64,000 bases of DNA from Dendrocalamus latiflorus (lineage: Eukaryota > Streptophyta > Magnoliopsida > Poales > Poaceae): positions 27,260,778 to 27,324,777 of the forward strand of contig CM029654.1 of NCBI GenBank assembly GCA_017311315.1. Direction: 5' to 3'. How positions within the stretch are numbered: position 1 is the stretch's first letter; every line of letters starts with the position of its first letter. The notes beneath the pieces were generated by a model, which ran no database searches, had not been told where the DNA came from, and worked only from the letters and a program-made list of their open reading frames with translations. The position numbers and the translations under genes were made by a program. Shown in pieces: positions 58,192-64,000 of this stretch.

Positions 58192-58806
58192 ATGACGGAT
58201 GCCGAGGGGCCAGTCGGAGCGGGGTCACCCAAAGAAGACCTTCCCTTGCAAAGGAGGGAGGACTTCGGCCCTAACTACCGCTTGATACCCAGGAGGCGTG
58301 CTCAACCAGTTTGGCCAAAATGCAGACACAATGAGTATGCGGTCGTCCAGGTCATCGAAGGGCATTTCGATGGCGGGCGATGTTTCTTTCGATGCCCACA
58401 CTCCGGGGGTACAAATTGCTAATAGTACATTTTTCGTTACTGCTTACATAGCCTCTTTGTTAATCGACTTTTTCCGCAGATGGCAAAATGCGACTTCACC
58501 CGGTGGATTGACCCTCCTCATGAACTGTATATTGTTAACTACGTGGATACATTGTGGGATCGAATCTTTGAGTTGGAGGAGCGACTCGACACTCTCAATG
58601 AGGAGAACAACGACCTCCGCCAACAGATGCAACGCGAGAGGGGCAACGAGGAGGTTGTCAACATAGGAAGCTCGTACGATCCGACATGTTGCTGTGCAAA
58701 CCCTAGTTGCATATGTGTGTGCCACTACAACGATGGCCAGCCCCGTCCGAGGCGTCCCCCTCAGCACTTCTCCATTTGGGTGCCACGAGGCTCGTTTGGC
58801 ATATAG
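58192..58806 (+). pseudogene. GRF-type zinc-finger protein carried by the MULE (plus strand)
   Basis: Exon 1 starts MTDAEGPVGAGSPKEDLPLQ and contains the GRF finger start (RHNEYAVVQVIEGHFDGGRC, FFRCPHSGG). Exon 2 follows the acceptor CCGCAG at about 58479 and reads KCDFTRWIDPPHELYIVNYV, then a leucine-rich coiled coil (IFELEERLDTLNEENNDLRQ) and a Cys cluster (CCCANPSCICVC), with a stop at 58806. The obvious donor after TCCGGGG leaves the wrong phase for exon 2, and the first finger cysteine reads VWPKC rather than a CPxC form. It may therefore be damaged, or another donor is used. Confidence 0.6.
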
Positions 58807-59106
58807 GTAACGAGGTGCATGGTTGTACCCTAGTATGTACGAGTGTCGATCGAAATAATATGTAATGTTGTTAAGCATGTCATGGATTGGTTGTTATCTT
58901 CGTGCGGTTGTTATCACGAGCCACAAAAAAAATCGCATTTTAACGAACAGCAAATACATCTAGTAAATAAGTAAACAAAGCAATACTAAGTTACCAGCAC
59001 AACACCAACTACATTACAGAAAAGGGATGTAACATGCAAGTTTTACAAATGGTACATGAAATTTAGCTGTAGTCTCCAATAACTACTGATCAGGACATGC
59101 ATTGCA

Positions 59107-60200
59107 TTATCTAGCTGTGTGCCCCTCCTGACCGCATCGCCCACAACGTGCATCAGATGTTCCAGCTTGTGATTTGTTCATGTCATTTCTAATACGTCGG
59201 CTCTGTTGCCGACCCTTCCCACCCTTCAGCATGCTAACATCCGGAACCCAAGTCCTCGCTGCAATGTCCAAAGTGGCGACGTTTCCCACCACCCTGAACC
59301 CCCGGAGCTCACCACACCAAGCCTGCAGTATCCTCTCCTTAAAGAAGTACTCGGACATGAAGTTCGAAGGATCCATGCCCACGGTCCCGCATGCAGCGAG
59401 GACATGAGAGTATGGCTTGTGTAATAACTTAAGCTTGTTGCACGTCCAGCTAGGTTTGTTTGTATGATTATAGCAAACATAGCATGCAACCGAACCTCTG
59501 TCTCATGATACTCCCATGGTGATTCATGCTCATCATGTGCGAAAACACCCTCGACATTAAACCGGTTCCATTCCTGGGGGATAGGAACTTCATCCTCATC
59601 GGAACTGTCCTCGTCGTCGTCCTCTACAGCTTCCTCTTCATCCCATGCCCTTTGGTCATCAGAGTCCATCTGCTGCACGATGGACTCATTATGCTCTCCT
59701 TCATCGGTTTGCCCAGTTGCCTCTCTATGGCTTGACGGCTGTAACTCTCCTCCATGTACCGCATTGGCTTCATCACAAGAAACTTCATCATCTTCGCCAA
59801 TATGCCGCCCGCCCGAGCTACTAGCACCTCCCAGAGCTAGGGCGGACGCACGAGCTTGCGCAGTTACTTGTAGTGAGCACAGTTGCACAAGCAGCACACA
59901 CTCGTATCCACGACGCCGGCACCCTTGCACAAAGCCCTTCCACGAAGCAGAGCGCACTAATGTCTTCAACTCCCATCTGATGTCCGTGGGAGACCGGCTC
60001 CAAAGCCCTTGCACGATGACGCTGCACACCTCGGGGTCCAATGAAAAACTCCGGGTCAGCCAATGCTGCACATATGCCATTCGAGCATTCTCGTCATCCG
60101 AAAGTACGAGAGTGACTTGCGAAAAATTACTCAAATCCACACCATTCAGACCTTCACAAATGGTTCCAGCTCCGTAATACACTCTCAATGTAGTGGCCAT
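59107..60200 (-). pseudogene. MULE transposase lacking its catalytic core
   Basis: The N-terminal region starts MATTLRVYYGAGTICEG at 60200, then ENARMAYVQHWLTRSF and DIRWELKTLVRSASWKGFVQ (a MuDR N-terminal DNA-binding-like region), a long acidic linker (EEAVEDDDEDSSDEDEVPIP) and HDEHESPWEYHETE. Around 59465 the frame changes and sequence jumps to a SWIM-like finger (WTCNKLKLLHKPYSHVLAAC), then FFKERILQAWCGEL and a zinc knuckle CGRCGQEGHTAR at the end. The whole DDE transposase core that should lie between is missing, so this copy could only move with help from another element. Confidence 0.75.
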
Positions 60201-60930
60201 TGATGATGTCGGCCTACATATATGTTTCAATTTTGCGACATGTCAAATAATATCACACAATACTAAACTTTCTATACTAAAAATTGTGCTAAAATTTCTA
60301 TACTACAAAATGTTCCATATTACAAAATGTGTACTAAAACTTTTTTACACTAATATTTTCATACTAAAATTGTACTAAATTTTCTACATCTCAAATTTTT
60401 ACTAACACCAACATTTCATATAAATAATAGTGCAAATACAACATAATAAAAAAACTCTGGATCCAAATAGATGGAATAGCTTCCACTCCTCCTTCCTCCC
60501 TCACCTCCTCCTCCTACCCTGTCCTCCTCTCCTTCTCCTCTTCTCCCCCTCCTTCCTCTCTTCTCCCCCTCCTTTTCTTCCCCTTGTTCCTCTCCTCTTC
60601 TTTTCTCTTCTTCTCCAGTTTCTTCCCTGTGCGCAGAATGAGTGAAGTGGTAGGTAGTGGGCGGCGGCCGACTGTGCTATCTTAAACCGCCCCCACCTGT
60701 CGCCCTATCGTTGGGCGACTGCAATTATAGTCGCCCAACCGTACAGGAGACAGCAATGATTCGCCCAACCATTCCCATATTTCCCAAATGTCGCCTTACG
60801 GTTAGGCGAAAGGCTCCAGTCGCCCCCTCCATTGGGCGACTGGAGCCTATTTTTGTAAAAAAAAAATTTCCCGCCAGTATATTTCTGTATTTTCGAATAA
60901 AAAATAGATTATTCGTAAAAAAAAATCTGG

Positions 60931-62209
60931 GAGTGGCAACGAGGCTTTTGATCTCTATGGTTACTGTAAAAGATTATTACCAACTAACATATTATTATAG
61001 TCAGTAAATAATTATCAGTGAATATCTTAAATAAAATATGAAATTTTATATGATAAGACTATCTATTATAGAGTCTAGATAAACCTAATAAATAAAAAAA
61101 TCCTAGATGACGTACACAAAAAATCACGTACAAGAAGAAAAAAGAAAATTGACGTGCAAAATAAATGAGTAAAAACCATATATACAAAAAGAGAAAAAAG
61201 TGGCACTCAACAAGAAAAAAAAGGAGAAATAAAAAGATAAGATATATTCTACATGCACACTTTCCAATAATGTGTGTTTCACAACTTTGATTTTTTTCTA
61301 GAAAGAATCACCATCGATATGGTAGATTTTAATTAAAGTTGAACTATATCAACCATTGGGTGTTATCTATCATAAAATAAAAGCATAGGATAATTGATTA
61401 CATCAACTGACAGAAAAGAGAAATTGTAGAAATTCTTCCAAAAATAAAAAGAAACATCTTGCCTTTAATTTGGTGTACCTTAATTATGTATGTCAATCTA
61501 TAACCGATGGATGTTACCTAATAAATGAGAATAATTACTAGAAATTTTAAAAAAAAGCATCTAGCTCTTAATTAGGTGGCCCCTTCTTACGATTAACAAA
61601 TCATAACCAATAATTTTTCTTGATATATGAAAGTGCACATGAAATTGATTTGCACCGTTATATGCATGTATGTATAGTTGGGAACTCTTGTTTGAAATTA
61701 AGACGTGAGATGCTAGAACAAACTTGCCTATAACATCCATTATAATTTGCCTATAACAACTATTGTTTCTATTATTGGAGGTGCCGATTAAAAATTATAA
61801 AGAACAAGTATTTTCTCCCAAAGATATAATCTAGATTCTTTGTTTTAACATATACTACTATACATAATATCACAAATGAAACCGATTCTACTAATATAGA
61901 AATTAAATCGAATTGATTACGCTCTAAATTTCTAATATTTTATTTTTTTATGTGATTTGCAACCTTTATTTTTTAGATATAGTTCCTTTATTATCATCAT
62001 ATATATACCGCTAAACCAATTAAATATGCTCTCAGAATGATACTCATGCAAGAAGTGGCGAAGCCAAGAATACAATCAAGGGTAGGCTAAGGCGCTAAGC
62101 CAGATTGTCACAAACATAGTATTTTACTCTTATGCAATTCAAATTCATATATTAATACAAGAGAACAAAAGCAAAAAGAAAGAAATACAACAAAAGTAAC
62201 TCAGTACTA
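60931..62209. other. AT-rich intergenic sequence, no gene seen
   Basis: Long AT-rich stretch. Around 62050-62100, read on the minus strand, TTGGCTTCGCCACTTCTTGC resembles untranslated sequence often found beside decayed hAT-type genes, in line with the pseudogene next to it. Confidence 0.4.
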
Positions 62210-62759
62210 GAAAGTGCATCCTGAAAATATATAAATATGCTTTCAGTGAGTAGATATCAATCATCTGCTTATGAAAATAGCAAAATTAGTGATGCGATAA
62301 CTAATTATAAATGATTAGTTCACAAACAATCTATAGCAGCCTTCTAACGAGAGTACCCAACTTTTGTACATACATCACTCCCAAATATATTGGGTTGTGT
62401 CGGTTTCTTGGAAAGAAACAATAGAAACAAAAAACGACGTCCTTTTCTACATTATATTCCAACCAATTAAACTTATTATACCATGATTCTTGAAAGGATC
62501 ATGATATTTTGCCATCCAATATCTTTGGAAAGCTATGCCCAATCGCTCAAGTTGAACCATTCAATAAATATGTCCTCCTCACTTAATCTCTAATTTTATT
62601 GGCATAATCCTCTATTGGTGTGTGACGTGCTGGATCGGTAATAATGTCACTAGGATTAAATTCTATTCGAAGCTTCTTTCATTGAGTAGCGCTCTCACTG
62701 ATTGAGAGAGTACTACTAGAATTGCTTGTGAAATAGTTATGCAAAGTTAATTTCTCCAT
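62210..62759 (-). pseudogene. Decayed hAT-type gene with TTF zinc finger
   Basis: Read from ATG 62759: MEKLTLHNYFTSNSSST, stop, then IEFNPSDIITDPARHTPIED, three further stops (after KIRD, NGST and DGKIS), and SFQESWYNKFNWLEYNVEKD with VVFCFYCFFP. The order DPxRRxPI, WYxxxxWLEYNVEKD, FCFYCFF is the TTF-type zinc finger of plant hAT-like proteins. A further piece GSDVCTKVGYSR lies near 62380-62340. Four in-frame stops and no dimerisation domain: a fossil. Confidence 0.75.
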
Positions 62760-63078
62760 TATAGTAATTCTATCAATAAAATGTGACATCAATTCTAATC
62801 GGAACACATAAATTTTAATTTTAATCTCTAGTAATTCATGTTAGTCAATGGCAATGATACAACATACATTGATACATATAATCTCTAACTCTAAGAATTT
62901 AGGCTGCTCAATGTCAATAATAAACTATAAAGAAATTACAGAAGTTTTACCCTCTGGAGTCTGGAATACTTCTAGCTGACTAGCTCGGTCGCCGGTCTTC
63001 AATCCAACAACCAAAAATTCCAATCCAAACTATCCAATCGTCAATCGGTGAGCCGGCAAGCCAACCACTCGAACGGGT

Positions 63079-63307
63079 GGGTTCTTTTGGGCTGATGGCT
63101 TATGGCTTAAATATTTGAATTCTGACTGTTCGCAAGAGGTAGTACACACAGGAAAATAGTCACATGCGATTTTGACCGGTACAACTGAACTCAGTACACA
63201 TCTTACTACAATCTTTCTATTGACTCCGCCTTAAACAAAATGCACCGTTTAAAAGCTAGTTACTATATACAGTACGAGCATAAGCCACGAATAAGCCAAA
63301 ACGAACC
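63079..63307. mobile_element. hAT-like MITE, copy 2
   Basis: The left end is GGGTTCTTTTGGGCTGATGG; the right end, reversed, is GGTTCGTTTTGGCTTATTCG. It is the inverted counterpart of 18864-19090 over its full length, at roughly 85% identity by eye. Confidence 0.72.
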
Positions 63308-63926
63308 TACCAATTGTCTCATTTCCTTCTCACCTCCTCCCAGCCTCATATGCGCCACGCTGACACCTCCCTAGCGGCAGCTCCCACTCCCAACCTCGGA
63401 GCGTCCCCTGTCCCCTCTCCCCTCTTCAGGCTTCGACGTATGAGGCGCCCGCCCCCTGCTAGTCCGAAGCCCACCCAGAGGCCAAACCACCAGAGCCCGA
63501 AGGGCTAGAGCCCTAGATCTGCTCGGCCTCGACTCGGTGGCCGCCCGCCTAGATCTGCGAGGTGCCACCTGGATCTACTGGCTGCTACTCGGCTATGCTC
63601 TGCTCCCCGCTGGCTAGTCCGCTACCTGCCCGCCCGGAGCCCCGGATGGGCTGGATCTGCTCGGCCGCAGCGCCGCTAGCCCTAGGTGCATGCGCAGCCC
63701 CTCATCTGTCACTTTCTCCCGTGTGTGTGCCGTGTGCGTCTATGGTGGCTAGCTGGCTATGTCGTCTCTCAGATATATGGATGAATGAATAGTCCAAGCC
63801 CGTATCTTCACTAGACCAGCCCAACTCCACTTGGGAGGTGGGTGTTCGGGGCGGGCCGGAGGGTGGGCTCAAGCTTACGAAGCCCACTCGGTGACCTGCC
63901 CCTGCATGTAGGTGTGCGGACTACCA
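63308..63926. other. GC-richer intergenic sequence, no gene seen
   Basis: Short open frames in both strands overlap each other and show no family resemblance or splice structure. A promoter or gene beginning beyond the window cannot be excluded. Confidence 0.4.
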
Positions 63927-64000
63927 TACTAGTTATGTTAAATAACCACAATAATAAAATTAAACAAGTGTATACGTCGAGATTTTCGTCATGCATCTTT
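63927..64000. repeat. Partial copy of the 52.2-kb repeat, cut by the window end
   Basis: TTATGTTAAATAACCACAAT and the following bases match 52224-52292 in the same orientation at about 90% identity and continue to the window edge. Confidence 0.8.

Larger units (their letters stand above)
55994..60930. mobile_element. Mutator-like element (MULE), ~4.9 kb, with three gene remnants
   Basis: Long terminal inverted repeats of ~95 bp share TTTTACGAATAATCTATTTT, ATATAGAAATATA-like, ACAAAAATAGG and TCCAGTCGCCC blocks. Inside each end GTCGCCCAA/TTGGGCGAC motifs repeat in both orientations (56083-56260; 60699-60842). Flanks CGGTGGCGA and GAGTGGCAA agree at 6 of 9 positions and could be a decayed target duplication. 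It encodes a deleted transposase (minus) and two GRF-type zinc-finger proteins on opposite strands. Confidence 0.75.

Overview
This window is plant nuclear DNA and almost certainly comes from a grass (Poaceae). Three things point that way: a spliced 26S proteasome subunit gene with the six-exon layout expected of plant RPN12, coding stretches rich in GC at third positions, and transposable-element families typical of grasses (Copia with a TGGTATCAGAG primer site, CACTA elements with a CACTACTACAGAAA-type end, Mutator-like elements, LTRs carrying short palindromic motifs). I cannot assign a species. Most of the sequence is nested or decayed transposons; only two ordinary host genes look intact.

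Layout. 1-2.2 kb is intergenic and ends in a diverged copy of the sequence just downstream of RPN12. 2.2-3.7 kb is a non-autonomous Mutator-like element with a near-perfect 9-bp target duplication. 4.07-9.53 kb is a young, nearly complete Copia retrotransposon (LTRs, PBS, PPT and a 5-bp target duplication all visible) whose single reading frame is broken only by two TAG codons. 10.6-12.8 kb is RPN12 on the minus strand. 13.2-18.0 kb carries broken 5' parts of two unrelated genes, a LONGIFOLIA/TRM-like gene and a phragmoplast kinesin-12, both on the minus strand, inside what may be a Helitron. 20.3-26.1 kb is a truncated long-LTR Gypsy-type element on the minus strand, with a complete 1.7-kb solo LTR (5-bp target duplication) nested in its first ORF. 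26.1-27.4 kb is Copia debris.

27.77-38.65 kb is a 10.9-kb CACTA (En/Spm) element. It has a TNP2-type transposase and a second ORF ending in an Ulp1-like protease, both on the minus strand and damaged; an intact small plus-strand ORF near one end; and, between the two main genes, three inverted repeats that would fold into long hairpins. 40.7-42.4 kb holds fragments of a coiled-coil protein gene and of the PFP alpha subunit gene. 43.2-50.5 kb is built from Sirevirus-like Copia material: one minus-oriented LTR with attached 3' internal sequence and a second, plus-oriented LTR of the same family, full of short GGTCG/CGACC motifs. 51.9-55.9 kb is MITE-rich and includes a small two-exon gene for a secreted protein. 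56.0-60.9 kb is a Mutator-like element whose transposase has lost its catalytic core; it carries two divergently transcribed GRF-type zinc-finger genes separated by a 31/62-bp minisatellite. The end of the window is AT-rich, with a decayed hAT-type (TTF zinc finger) gene and another MITE.

The genes do not form a pathway. RPN12 serves the proteasome lid; the other recognisable genes are transposon functions or host-gene fragments that transposons probably moved. All calls come from reading the sequence and from recognition of protein families; no database search was run.
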